Positions 36,976 to 47,339 of a stretch of 64,000 nt of DNA are shown here, piece after piece. A program made the position numbers and the translations under genes. Under the pieces are notes generated by a model. The model made no database searches, was not told the DNA's origin, and was given only the letters and a program-made list of their open reading frames with translations. The number at the start of each line of letters is the position of its first letter. The first letter of the stretch is position 1. This stretch comes from Paragonimus westermani (lineage: Eukaryota; Platyhelminthes; Trematoda; Plagiorchiida; Troglotrematidae): NCBI GenBank assembly GCA_008508345.1, contig QNGE01000433.1, forward strand, positions 42,697 through 106,696. The letters are read 5' to 3'.

Positions 36976-37165
36976 TTCAGCTTGTCCGTAGTGAACGCTA
37001 TTGCCACAGCCGAGACGTGACCCTCGGCCACGCTTTTATAAGGCAACCAGGTTGAACCCTGCGACAATGATACCTCACAAGGCACGACTGAACCATCATT
37101 ATGTAAACATCCAACTACTTTCGTTTCAGCGTATTGTCTAGGTTGCCCGATGACTTCGCGAACAG
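36976..37165 (-). repeat. Eroded tRNA-like SINE copy, minus strand
   Basis: Aligns by eye with the reverse complement of the SINE at 13.47 kb. It shares the 'ccctcggccacgctttt.taaggcaa' B-box stem region, 'gttgaaccctgcgac', 'ggcacgactgaaccatcat' and 'ggttgcccgatgac'. It is more diverged than the 31.2 and 53.2 kb copies. Both ends are worn. Confidence 0.7.
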
Positions 37166-37609
37166 GCAGCAACTGTGCTTTTAATATGCATCGATGTTCA
37201 CATGATTAGGACTCCTCTCCAACGTAAAATACTTCATTTCCTTGAACATTTTGAATAGCGCAGATAAAGCGCGAAGTTCGCGAAACAAATTCACTTCGTA
37301 CGCTCTTCTCAGTCAAAAAGGTGTGAAGTTTAAAAATTAACTAAGCGAACCATTAAGTGAGAACAAATGAATAACTTTTGGTGGTCTCCTAAAGTTACCT
37401 CTGTCTTGTTTTGAAAAGTTAAGTCGAACGTAATGTAACTGTCAACTAATTTCAGGCACAAAACAGAGGCTTGGGACGAGTGATTAACAAAATTTCAACA
37501 AATTTGAGCAATTTCGCCCTGCCGCATGCCGTGATCACACGAAACGGTGAAACTATTTCGGCTGTGTTTAGTCAGAGTTAAATACCTAGCGATCGACCAG
37601 ACCGAGATT

Positions 37610-37805
37610 TGGTTGATTAGCCAAAGGATGGTGTCCGGTTTACTCGCTGGTTAACGCAGCCACTTTGGTAGATGTCCTTGGCCCGTTTCTCTAGCCTTCC
37701 GCCTGTCCTCCCAGTGCACATCTCACTTTGGCTGCAGGTATTCGGACGGATGCAATGATTGGACGAGAAAACAGGCTGCAGACTTTTGTTTTGTGACAAG
37801 AGCAT
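37610..37805 (-). pseudogene. GIY-YIG endonuclease remnant of the Penelope-like element
   Basis: The minus-strand frame holds 'CSQSEMCTGRTGGRLEKRAK', corresponding to the second half of the GIY-YIG motif (usually '.YVGRT.RRL..R..EH'). The catalytic Arg is preserved in T-G-R-T (37715-37704), while the preceding Tyr-Val/Ile is changed. A Lys/Arg-rich helix follows. Cys residues just upstream fit the Cys-containing segment before the endonuclease in Penelope-like proteins. Frame breaks separate it from the RT. Confidence 0.7.
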
Positions 37806-38081
37806 GCTTCCGGTGCGCTCAATATGAAGTAGTTCGGGGGTTTCAGAGATCTAGTTCGAGACTTTGTTTTGACGTTAACACTATGTTCCAGCCTTTATAA
37901 TGCATCCCAGTGGAAACTCTCCCCCTCTCTGCGGTAAGTTGGACCTCGTTGTGAACATACGGTTAGCTGTAATGCATGATGAACTTGTCCGGATATTTAT
38001 TCAAACGCAGCACATTTTTCAATAGTTGTAATACTTCCAATATTGTTTCGCCTTGCCAGGCTCCGTAGAACGATGCTGAAA

Positions 38082-38345
38082 CTAAAGAACGCTTATACTG
38101 CATTTTGGAGAAATTGAGGACGTCAGGAGACCATTTGATCTACACAGTTTCCGGTATACTACATGCCTCATCATCTCATCCGATTTTCTAAGGATTAGCA
38201 TGTCGAGGAAGACCACTGAGTTACTGTTCTTGTATACATTCGTGAAATGGATGCTGGTAAGAAGTGAATCAAACCGGATCAAAATAATTTCAAGTTGATT
38301 CTGGTTTTTCGCTAACAACAGTATATCACCCGAGTATCTTTTTCA
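38082..38345 (-). pseudogene. Penelope-like RT fragment with damaged catalytic motif
   Basis: The continuous frame reads 'KRYSGDILLLAKNQNQLE', 'SIHFTNVYKNSNSVVFLDM' and 'HVVYRKLCRSNGLL'. The first block is motif C of the reverse transcriptase, normally YVDD. Here it is Y-S-G-D, so the first catalytic Asp is lost, and a stop lies directly before the Lys-Arg. The remaining blocks match the FLDMLI and VYRKP segments of Penelope-like RTs. An inactive relic. Confidence 0.85.
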
Positions 38346-39470
38346 TTTATCCTAACTTTCAGTGTTACAATTCTGCTATTAAGAGTGTGTGAAATGGTGT
38401 CTCTGCAATCTGGAATCACTGAAACTTGTGAATATGTTTTCATACGGGATTCACGTTGGATTTTGCTTAATATATTTTGAAAATCACTCACAAATGGTTG
38501 TGTTTTTTGTTTCCAAAATAAGTTGTTTTGTTTTGTCCGCTGATCGATTCTTGTGGAGTCACTCAGTTCACACGTCTTCCTGAGCCCTGGAGAAATGTTG
38601 TTTCGGAAGTCAATGATACCGTTTGTCGTTTGTTTGTTCCTCTCCTTCATCTTGCGATAACGATGTCCTCTGATCTTACAAACGACTCGTAACAGCACCA
38701 CTGGTCGACCCGACACATTTAGCAAGTTCTGATTAGTTTAGTAACATCCACTTGGAAACTGAAATCTTCCATGTTTTCACATAGATCCAGTCATACCTCC
38801 TTGGTAAGACATAACATTTGTAACCGTAAAGTAAATTTCCAACCATTTAAGGTTGATTCACGTGAAAATCAGTTCACACTCAAAGCATTGACAAAACGAC
38901 ATGGTAACTGTACTATTGACTAAATGTTTGTGCAAATCCGGCATTCAACTCACCCCCAACTTTCTGTGAATAGATAACATTTGGCCGATGCATTATAAAA
39001 ACCGTGATGACCAAATATGTTTGTCAAGCTATTTAGAGTACTGTTGCATAACTTTTTTTCGGTCGACATTATTCACACAAACTCTGCGCCCACAACTTTG
39101 TATTGATATTTGCTCCTGTGTTGTCAAAAACGTTTATTTCGATATGAAAATGAGGATGATATGTTGTGTTCTGTGTGTTTATTGCAAGGCTAATTCTTCT
39201 GGCTCGCAGCATAGACTACAGTAAGAATCGCTCGTCTGTTTCTTCGAAATTGGATGATTATCCTAATGGTCGATTCAGTTGTCAAAGAGTTTTTTCAACT
39301 CCTCTCAAAATTGCATCACTACACAGTAAATTTATTATCTTCACTCACTTTCGGATTAAATCATATCTTTCTGGACTCCCCGTGATCTCAGCTTCATTGC
39401 TAGTTCTTACAGCAAAAAATTGCAACAATACCAGTTGTTACTGAACAGCTGTTAGCAAAACAAGAAGCAT
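38346..39470. other. Unannotated stretch upstream of the second Penelope-like element
   Basis: The minus-strand frame 38725-38312 (137 codons) overlaps the start of the RT relic in another frame but shows no RT motif itself. It may be decayed upstream element sequence. The rest has no recognisable content. Confidence 0.4.
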
Positions 39471-39475
39471 TAATC

Positions 39476-39763
39476 CGAAACCTTACTGTGTTCATCAAAG
39501 CATGTTCGTAAGTTGTTTCCGTAATAAAGTAAAACCGTGTCATTCGAGTACCAAGTGAATCGAGGATCAGGTGTGTGCTCAGTCATTTTTTCCAAGTTCA
39601 CATAACTAATTACACCCAACAGATCCCGAACCTGTGCGCGTGTAATAGTGTTGCTAACGGCTGGTAACTTGGATTGATGTGATTCGTGCGCTTCGCAACT
39701 GTAGACTAAATCTGGGACGGCTGCTCGCGTGCATCGTCCGGTCCAGTCAATCACGATTGTCAA
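39476..39763 (-). pseudogene. Non-LTR (CR1-like) reverse transcriptase palm relic
   Basis: An open minus-strand frame of about 96 codons. It reads 'ESHQSKLPAVSN', then a worn 'AQVRDLLGVISYVNLEKM' (usual form 'GVPQGSVLGP.LF..Y.NDL'), then 'WYSNDTVLLYYGNN' (usual form 'LYADDTVLY.S...'). Spacing and order match RT motifs B to C of CR1/Jockey-type non-LTR elements. Motif C is Y-S-N-D, so one of the two catalytic Asp residues is lost, although the frame is unbroken over this stretch. Upstream 'DWTGRCTRAAV' fits the preceding 'W..SYL..R.Q.V' block. No other part of the element was found nearby. Confidence 0.65.
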
Positions 39764-40037
39764 ACACTGTTGTCCCCAGGTCCTCTATCTGTGTATAGAT
39801 TCTACTTGTCCGTTGTGTTTGATCTGTATGCGGCAAAGCGCATGGGAATAAGCCTAAGAACACGCAAACGCACTCATTTTGCTAGAGCAAAAGTTTGTCT
39901 ATGAATGGCAGCAGTTTGTCACTGGATTGTACCTGGGCGGCTTGCCAATCACCGACTTGCTGGTGGGTGCTTTTGCTTAATCGAGCGGCTGAAAAGTACC
40001 ATTTAGCTCACTTTCGCTCATCTCGTCCCAAATACCA

Positions 40038-40072
40038 ACACACACACAAACACACCCACAAGTGCAAACACT
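40038..40072 (+). repeat. Short CA-rich simple repeat
   Basis: An imperfect run of CA units with C and A interruptions. A second, reverse-sense GT run (gtgtgtgtgtgt) lies at about 41929-41940. Confidence 0.8.
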
Positions 40073-41754
40073 AATCTAGCAGAACACCTATACATGATTG
40101 CAAGGATTAACTAACAACATAGTCACCAAAGCCGTCATTCGATCAAGTAATGGTCCAAATTTTTGTCCAAATTTCGTCGTCAAGTGCAAAGTCTGCCGGT
40201 GCTATTGATTGAACAGTTAAGTAGAAGAATCGGGAAGTCAGTCTGTATTGGTGTTTGCCCGGTAGAGGAACACTATAACCAAGGATTCTCATGGCTCTTA
40301 TGGTGATTGTGGGATGTGTCCGATTAGGTAACGTTTGTTATTTTAACGAATGGCGAAAACAACAGATTTACACTTGATACCGGCACAACTGAAATGGCAA
40401 TGTTTGATGAATCCTAGGATTATTCGTGAAATTCTCAATTTTTAAGCCAGCCTCAAGCAAATTTGCTCGACCACTCAAGGGTAGAAAATGAACGTCTTGA
40501 ATACACATGCCATTGTTGAAAAACTTTTGACATTCTTCTGGTCACTGAAGATAGGAATACATACAGATAGACTCAGTGTCAGTGAATGGGATGAAGCGTA
40601 AACGTACAAGTTGGTTATGGCATTCTAATCAACCAGATTTCCTGATGATGTTCAATCCCTTCGATGGTTATTTTATTCTCTAAATCAGCTTTCATTTCCG
40701 TTCCTTTTGACACGTTCCTTGATTTTGTAGACATCGTAATAGACTAGTTGTACAGTGCACACTGTCTTTAGTTTGTCTTTTGGTTTAGTGAGTGTTGTGT
40801 GATTCTCAAAAGCGTAACAAACCAAAGATTACATTCTAACCAGATTCTGTTCTTGCTTTAGTCAATTGAGCATCTACAGTGATCAACTAAACGTACTGGT
40901 CGTCCTCTGTGATTCTTGTCACGGACCGTTTGTTGTTAATAACTGTCATACTGATCAACACCTCGTAGAACTACGGCCGAATGTCCAACGTTTCGGCGGA
41001 TTCTGTTTGTGTTTGGTAATTTCCTTAAGTTTGCCCTCTCTAAGGCCCGTCTGCAGTAGCCAAACTCATAGTCAATAACTTGCATTCGTTCAGAAGCTTC
41101 GTTGAGTGAGTCCTAAGTTATACTCTGGGCAGGGATAATTCTTCGAAATTTTTATTCACTACTTACAGAACAATGCAAGCAATGTAAAAAATTGTACATT
41201 ACTCTCGAACTTCATTCAGGACAAATGGAGTTGTTTATTGTACAGGCCATATGACTGACAAAATAGCCATCCAACGTGAGCAGTGTTCATATGTTTTTGT
41301 AGTACTCAAGTTCTGCCAAATAACAATAACCACGTTACAGTAGACTTGAAAACCTAATTAACCACTGGAAGCTACAATTAGAAGTAGATGTTTCAAGTCC
41401 TATTTATGGTTCGTTAAGGAGATTGTATTAATTTACTCAGCAGTTTCACTATACAGACACAAGATCACCAAAACTTTACTGGTTACACAATTAAATTGAG
41501 CTCATGTTTTTTTCGCAGTAAGTGTTTGCTGTAAAAAGGAGACCAAAGAAAACTTTTTCGACTGAAATAATTTTCCATTGGCATTCAATTTCCAAACATT
41601 ACTACTGCTAATCAACAACTGCAATCTCAATACATCGCTTATCGTTAACATATCAGTTATTAAAATGTACACACCGATTCTTCACAGAATCTACTCCAGT
41701 GGACTTTATCGATGTGTTTGTCACAATGTACGACCTACATAAGAAGTAAGAAAA

Positions 41755-42006
41755 ATGTTGGTATCAGTTTTCGTAATTGCCCTAACTACTTTTCCGTTTC
41801 CATTGGGTCTCTCTTGTGCCGCTTCAAGCTTACACGAATCTGTGAGTTTATCTGTTACGTGCACATGTGGATGCGTGCCAACCTGCTACATACCGGATCG
41901 CAAACCCCGATGGTTTCCCAATGCTTTGTGTGTGTGTGTTGCCAGTCGATTGATATCTCAGTCTGATAACTACTTTGACACCTGTCAGACTTATCCCAGC
42001 GGGTGA
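41755..42006 (+). CDS. Candidate small secreted Cys-rich protein, or signal-peptide first exon
   Basis: An ATG at 41755 opens an 83-codon frame. The first ~22 residues form a convincing signal peptide (MLVSVFVIALTTFPFPLG, then a small-residue cleavage region). The mature part is rich in Cys, with 'VTCTCGCVPTC', 'ALCVCV' and a Cys near the end. Two readings are possible: a complete small secreted protein ending at the stop in 42004-42006, or a first exon ending at 41841, where a strong donor (gtgagt, 41842-41847) cuts the frame just after the signal peptide. The upstream region shows no obvious promoter or acceptor. The GT microsatellite inside the frame (gtgtgtgtgtgt coding C-V-C-V) weakens the single-exon reading. 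Confidence 0.3.
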   Translation: MLVSVFVIALTTFPFPLGLSCAASSLHESVSLSVTCTCGCVPTCYIPDRKPRWFPNALCVCVASRLISQSDNYFDTCQTYPSG

Positions 42007-42082
42007 ACTCCTCTTCATACCGACCAAGTCAAAAGTTGTGAAGCCAACTGCACTGATGCTGACCGTCTGTAAGGGTGCACGG

Positions 42083-42393
42083 TCAAACAGACGTCAGGTG
42101 CACAGTATATAACATGAACAAGTTGCAAACCGCAATCAGCAAAGCCTTGATCAAGGTACAGAGTGAGTGTAGAAGATAGCACCCCAACATTCGTATGTTA
42201 GCATCACGACCCCACCACCCTTCACTATAGCTACAGATCCTGTTTGACAGGCCAAGCTGTGCTGATAGGACATGCCTGTGGGGTATCTGAACCACCGCGT
42301 TCTGTGTCGGTTTGTGGATTTTTGGCGTCTTTCAAAAATTGAATATTTCTTTACGCTTCGATTGCATAACTTTTTCATAACCACAGACACCAA
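42083..42393 (-). pseudogene. Doubtful transposase-like scrap (Tc1/mariner?)
   Basis: The minus-strand frame 42393-42151 reads 'VKGGGVVML', four unrelated residues, then 'WGAIFYTHSV'. Tc1/mariner transposases carry a 'GGGSVMVWG..S..G' block between their first two catalytic Asp residues. The match requires a four-residue insertion and has no supporting neighbours, so the assignment is weak. Confidence 0.18.
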
Positions 42394-42399
42394 GAGAAA

Positions 42400-44640
42400 G
42401 TTTGCGATAATAAAGCTGTCAAACCGGCTAGATTCGTTCTTGAAATGAAATCATGGATTGTCCCTGTTGTTAGCAGTGTTCGCGGTGGTGACGTTAGTGT
42501 CGTTTCACTCGAGAGCGGTGTTTCTAGTCACAGAATTTGGGGGTGCCTTTACTCGATCACTGATCAGATTGCACAATAATAGGACATAGCGCACTGTCGA
42601 TCACGGTCAAGATGATGAGTGTATTGCATACACATTCTCTGGACAGGAAAAATAGCCGATCAAATAAGAATTGCCTAGATTCGAAACTGCCACAAGTTTT
42701 GTGATAAATTCGCTGTGTACTTTACTAGAATTGAAGACTGCATCAACTGAGTTGCATTCAGGATTGGTTAATGCATATTTGTGTTATTGTGAACCGAGAT
42801 GTTGAGTAAAGTTTTAGTTTTCTTGGTAGTTCATTCTCATAAAAGAGAATATCTCAACTGGTATTCATATAAGTTTTTATCGACTTTTCCACAATCAAAC
42901 TGACATTTATTGAATCTCTTAGGCAGGCATGGCAAAGTCTGTTTATGATCACTTGCAAATAAGCTACGTTCCAGTTCAACTGGTTTAGGTAGCCTCATGT
43001 TCGTAATCGTCATCTTATAAGCCAGAACTTTCATCGAATCGGTTACAACTGACATGTATATCGTGTCATATGGAGAGAATTTTTTGTAGTCTTGGTTTTA
43101 AACCTAGTAGTGTAAAACAGAATTAGCCTAGTCAACCTAATTCTACCAATATGAACTGTACACATTCTTAAGAGCACCCCTTCACCCTTCGATGGTAACG
43201 AATCACTTGTCTGAAGGCCATCACTGAAATTACCTAAACTCTTCAGGACTGACTGGTGGTGGTCACACCAAGTACGGTTGCATTCGCTGAACTGAACCTA
43301 GCTATATCAGGATGCTTAGGGTTTACGGCACCATTCTGGGAGAAATTTCTTCTGCCTGTAGAGGTGAAAAGAATACAGGTTGCTGTATAGCTAAGCTGGT
43401 AATCAGAGAGCATTTTGATTGTCAAATAAATGACCGAAACCAGTGAGAGTGATGTATTGGTAATAGTTTGAATTAACTTGTCAATCCGTGTGTTGCAATT
43501 GACTTTATCCCCTTTCCGACAAGTAGGATGGAGAAATCCCAAAACGCAAATTAAAACCGGCCTTCCTGTTTATATGACTTAGTCTCGTCTATGCAGTTCA
43601 CGAAACTACAAATACTTAGTGGTCACCATGACGTGTTTTCTTTTGTGATGATTAGGGTGCTCATTGGTAACCTTCTGTTACCAGTGCAAACTGACCAAGA
43701 TCCGATGAGCGCAAACTGGAAAACGTTTAAAAAAGTCCTTTGAATAGTTTGGGCGAAACAGTTGACAAGCGAAAGGTAGTAGGCTTGTAAATTTCATACT
43801 GATTGAACAACAAGTTTGTAATAACATAAACCACCTTATGCTTGAAATAAATGAGGGGAATAATTACTGGCTACCATGCCAAAACCGGGCTGATAATGAC
43901 GGTCATTTTCAAAGTGAACGATATGTATGGTACTTTAACCTGTCCAAACGGATCCGCTGATTACCTCACCTAATATTTCGCTTGGTTGCTCTGCGTTTTG
44001 ACGTCTGTGGCTGACAACGTTCATTGAGCAGAACACAAGAATTCATTAGAACACCATGTTAAACACCCTAATGAGTGAAATGTGTGTGAGAGGAAAGGAC
44101 TTGTGAATACATACTCAAACTTCGAAGTCACGAGGTTGGTTCTGTTGTGGATGGGGCGTTTCGTTTTCACCAGGCGCATGCTTTCATCGAAACATGTAGT
44201 AGTTTCAACGACCTACAATTTCGACTGCATGCAGAGTCATTAATTGTGACCACAGTACACAGTTCTAGACAGATTTTTAACTGGACACGTCGGTTTTGTT
44301 AACTGATTTGCCCTCAGGGTAAAAACCCAAATTTTTCGGTTTGCTCTCCTATCTTTAGTTTCTGAAGCGAACGATCAGCTCGGGTCTGTTCAGCTGAAAA
44401 TGCTCCACAAAACAGCAAACGTAACTGCTAACTTCAAGATAAGAAATGAAAATGTTGAGGCCACCCACGATGATTAAGCATGAAAACGGAGTCATATGGT
44501 TGTCATTTCAATGTCCCTCTCCAAACTATAGAAAGTTGTCGCTGAGCTTTACTCCTCTGCGTAGGTGTGCGTGCATTCCTATGCTCAGGTCCGGAAATAA
44601 TGTTTTATGCTTCGTCTAAAACTGTTTTGCCTCTTCAGTT
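42400..44640. other. Unannotated stretch, no recognisable feature
   Basis: Short frames at 42837-43055 and 43243-43542 (both minus) have no recognisable domains. No repeats of note. Confidence 0.4.
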
Positions 44641-44649
44641 TTCCCCTTA

Positions 44650-44904
44650 CAACTAGTCTTCCTTATGCTTTTCACTCCGATTCCCACACGTACGTCTTGC
44701 AAACAAATTGTAGCCCCACCCTGGCAACCATTGGACATTCATTGCATTAGAAACAACATTATCACTATCATCGTGATCATGTCTCAGGCAATGGTCATCG
44801 CCGTCGTCGTTGGTTTCCTCATTGTGACACTCATAGTGATCAAGGTTGGATCACCCAACACCACCAAAACGGCGACAATTTTAACAGCTGAAGGCCACCC
44901 GTAA
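44650..44904 (+). CDS. Possible exon encoding a membrane-spanning segment
   Basis: After 'ctgttttgcctcttcag' (44623-44639, a good pyrimidine tract and acceptor), the plus-strand frame encodes a short polar stretch. It is followed by a strongly hydrophobic segment, 'NNIITIIVIMSQ' then 'AMVIAVVVGFLIVTLIVIK', long enough to cross the membrane, and a polar tail 'VGSPNTTKTAT' ending at a stop at 44902-44904. A second hydrophobic frame follows at 44922-45110. No family is recognisable. It could be the transmembrane end of a larger protein, or a chance outcome of T-rich sequence. Confidence 0.25.
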   Translation, partial: QLVFLMLFTPIPTRTSCKQIVAPPWQPLDIHCIRNNIITIIVIMSQAMVIAVVVGFLIVTLIVIKVGSPNTTKTATILTAEGHP

Positions 44905-45114
44905 CGTTTGCATTCAAATGGTTGAGTGAGTGTATGCGTGTGTACACGGACCACCATCAATCAGCATGCTCTGACAAGTTGATGAAAAAACTAAAGCAGA
45001 GTGGACAAATTCTTGCTCTTCAGTGTACCTTCCTCTGTCTTCTCTTAATCCTACTTCCCCTTTCACTGGTTTTCTTACAAACTATATATCTGCCTTTTAT
45101 GACATCGTGACAGC

Positions 45115-46175
45115 TAGATTGAACAAATGAACCAGAAATCAGTTACCTGTAATATGCGAGTGAGAGATCGGACGGACGGATTGGTCCACGGGTGGTTGGA
45201 TGAATGGACAACCGGGTGTATCAGAGTCTGATGAGTATCCTGACACGGTATGATGATATGGGTAGTTTGGACAGCGTTAGCCACAAAAAGAGAAATATTT
45301 GGTCTAATGGGCATTCTAGGCCGTGTGTGAGTTCCAACAAGTTTGGAGTGATGATGATGAGCACAGTCGATGATATTGCGCGGAGATCAGAGGGAATTTG
45401 TAGGCCCAGATGAGACCAGGTTTAACAGTGGATACATTCGGATCTTTCATAACAGACAAAACGCATATCATAGTAGACACGTGAATAATGTAGTCATCAG
45501 TAAATGAGTTGCACGGATCTACTCGTTATGAATGCAGAACTTGAAGCTTCACGAAAGTTGTTCTGGACTCAGTATAAACACATATGATGATTTACTTTAC
45601 TCATCCACTCACTCACCCGATCGATCGGTCAGTCGATCGCTAATCTACTATTCGTAGGAAATGTTAGCTACTGAACCCACCCCACAGATTCGTAGTCATT
45701 TGAAGATGTGAAGTCAAAGATTTCATACAACCTGTCTAGATTGCACTTGTACTTATAAACGCAGTTCAGGCCTATTTAGTACATACCGTGAGTTAAGCGA
45801 TTTGAGATCCTACTTCAATTAGAGTACCTTTTTATAATGAATAGTGCGGTCGGTAAGAAAGTATGTTACCAGCAGCTTCTAACTCTGAAAGCTGTTGTAA
45901 ACGGCTGTTATTGTAAGCATCCAAAAACACAACGCTATATAAAGACCTGCTTCTCTTGCTGGATTCTACTTACAGTAGTATATAAATGTAGTGACCATTC
46001 TTGCAGCTGTGTTATCAAATCGGCCTTCCTACCGGTACTACTGATGGTCCAATAAGTAATAAGCCAGCCACGTTGGTTAAGTAGTTGGGCTCTGAAGTTT
46101 ATCATTTAAGCCCGTTTGTAGTAATTACCAACTCGTAAATTTTCTACACAAACCAACGGAGTTCAGTGTATGAAC
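45115..46175. other. Unannotated stretch, no recognisable feature
   Basis: Contains a Cys-containing frame (45837-46055 plus) without a recognisable family and a small GATC-rich palindromic patch near 45619-45640. Nothing else was noted. Confidence 0.4.
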
Positions 46176-46180
46176 CTCAC

Positions 46181-46308
46181 CTTTATGCAAACGGCAACAG
46201 AATGCATTGCGTTTTATCAGTGTACTTGTTCCAATTGTCCGTCCAACATTGACGACACGAAAGGTGGTGGGAGTCAATGGCAGTAGCAGTGGCAGCAGAA
46301 AAACCATA
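46181..46308 (-). CDS. Possible signal-peptide first exon
   Basis: An ATG at 46308-46306 (minus) begins 'MVFLLPLLLPLTPTTF', which looks like a signal peptide or membrane anchor. 'VVNVGRTIGTSTL' and 'RNAFCCRLHK' follow, and the frame meets a consensus donor (gtgagg; plus 46175-46180) after 128 bp. A longer in-frame start exists at 46361. No downstream exon or family could be identified. The Leu/Pro run is encoded by a CTG/CCA-rich simple stretch, which may create the signal-like look by chance. Confidence 0.25.
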
Positions 46309-47116
46309 AACGGAAGCGGTTTCTTATCAGAAGTACGGTTCAAGTACTGAGTCCTACTCATCGACGGTGCTGTTACGTGATTTACCTATGACTGTGAGAG
46401 TACCAGAGAGGATACGAAAAGATTGGCGATGAGATAATAGAACGAATTCAGACGTGTCATTGACGGCTACACATTGACTGGTATAACACAACTTTATCAA
46501 CCGGTAGTGGATATGGCCACATACTCTTCAACCGGAGATACCACACCTTCGAAACGAGTTCTACTAAGCAGGCGGTGCATTCACACTGATACACACGTGT
46601 TTTTTCTGACCTCCTCCAACAGTCGCTGGTCAAATGATGCGTTAGACTCTTTGTCAACTTGCTGACTACACGGTTCACTCAGCGTGAACAGTAAGTATTG
46701 TTTACATCGGCTGTCTGTCACAACAACAAACTTTGCCTGATGCCTACTGACCGGCTGACTAGTGCAAATATCATCTAATTAGTACATTTGTGTCAGGCTA
46801 ACAGTAGTGGTCGAAAATCCGGACCTTATATAAGTGGGTACACTGGATCATCTACTGGTGACAAAACTGAACTCAATCATTCAATTTTGCAACGTCAGAT
46901 TTGATAGTGACACTGGCACGTGTTAGTCGTTCATATAAAAATCGCTTCAAGAAGACTGTAAGCACAGACGAATACACTACTATAACACTTGAGGAGTCAG
47001 TAATTTAAAGTGACCTATCTTGAAAATTAACAATGTGATAAGAGTTAGCCTTACACCACAACGACACTTTATAGGTCTACCGTTTGCAGCGCATTATCTG
47101 CTATCGTTTACACGGC

Positions 47117-47338
47117 TCAGCATGATCTGTATTCGATCTGTAACAGAAGTGTAGTACTGTTGTCCGCGTAGTGAAACCCGGTCAATCTATTATCTGGAAG
47201 AAGGTTCACTATGATTTTCTTCAGGTTACCGTCTTTAACACAACGACTGTGGTCCCCAGATAAAGGGCCACAGAAAACTGCATAAAAGGCATTCTGTGCA
47301 CGTTGCACTTTGTTGTTAAGTGAAGCCATATTTCTCAT
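47117..47338 (-). pseudogene. Non-LTR reverse transcriptase motif-C relic
   Basis: The minus-strand frame contains 'VNLLPDNRLTGFHYADNSTTLL'-type sequence. It matches the motif-C neighbourhood of the RTE-like LINE at 8.5-10.9 kb, which reads 'VNLLPGGRLT' at the same place. The catalytic Y-A-D-D has become Y-A-D-N. Residues upstream are too eroded to align with confidence. A short, old fragment of the same broad LINE lineage. Confidence 0.5.
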
Positions 47339-47339
47339 T

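Larger units (their letters stand above)
37610..38345 (-). mobile_element. Second Penelope-like element, minus strand, with endonuclease remnant
   Basis: Reading the minus strand downward gives RT motif C (38342-38319), then the RT thumb in the frame 38318-38082, then 'KRSLV' and 'LLKNVLRLNKYPDKF' (about 38099-37975), and finally an endonuclease remnant with 'CTGRTGGRLEKRAK' (about 37720-37680). The order is that of a Penelope-like element carrying a GIY-YIG endonuclease. The RT upstream of motif C was not recognised, so the copy is 5'-truncated. Its sequence differs from the Penelope-like element at 24-26 kb ('HVVYRKLCRSNG' against 'RSVHRKSTWTG'), pointing to a separate subfamily. I saw no terminal repeats. 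Confidence 0.85.

Noticed and set aside
38312..38725. 137-codon minus-strand frame as an upstream RT part
   Set aside because: It overlaps the Penelope-like RT in a different frame and contains no RT motif.
45224..45265. CTGATGAG at 45.2 kb as a hammerhead core
   Set aside because: No GAAA strand follows a hairpin within a reasonable distance.
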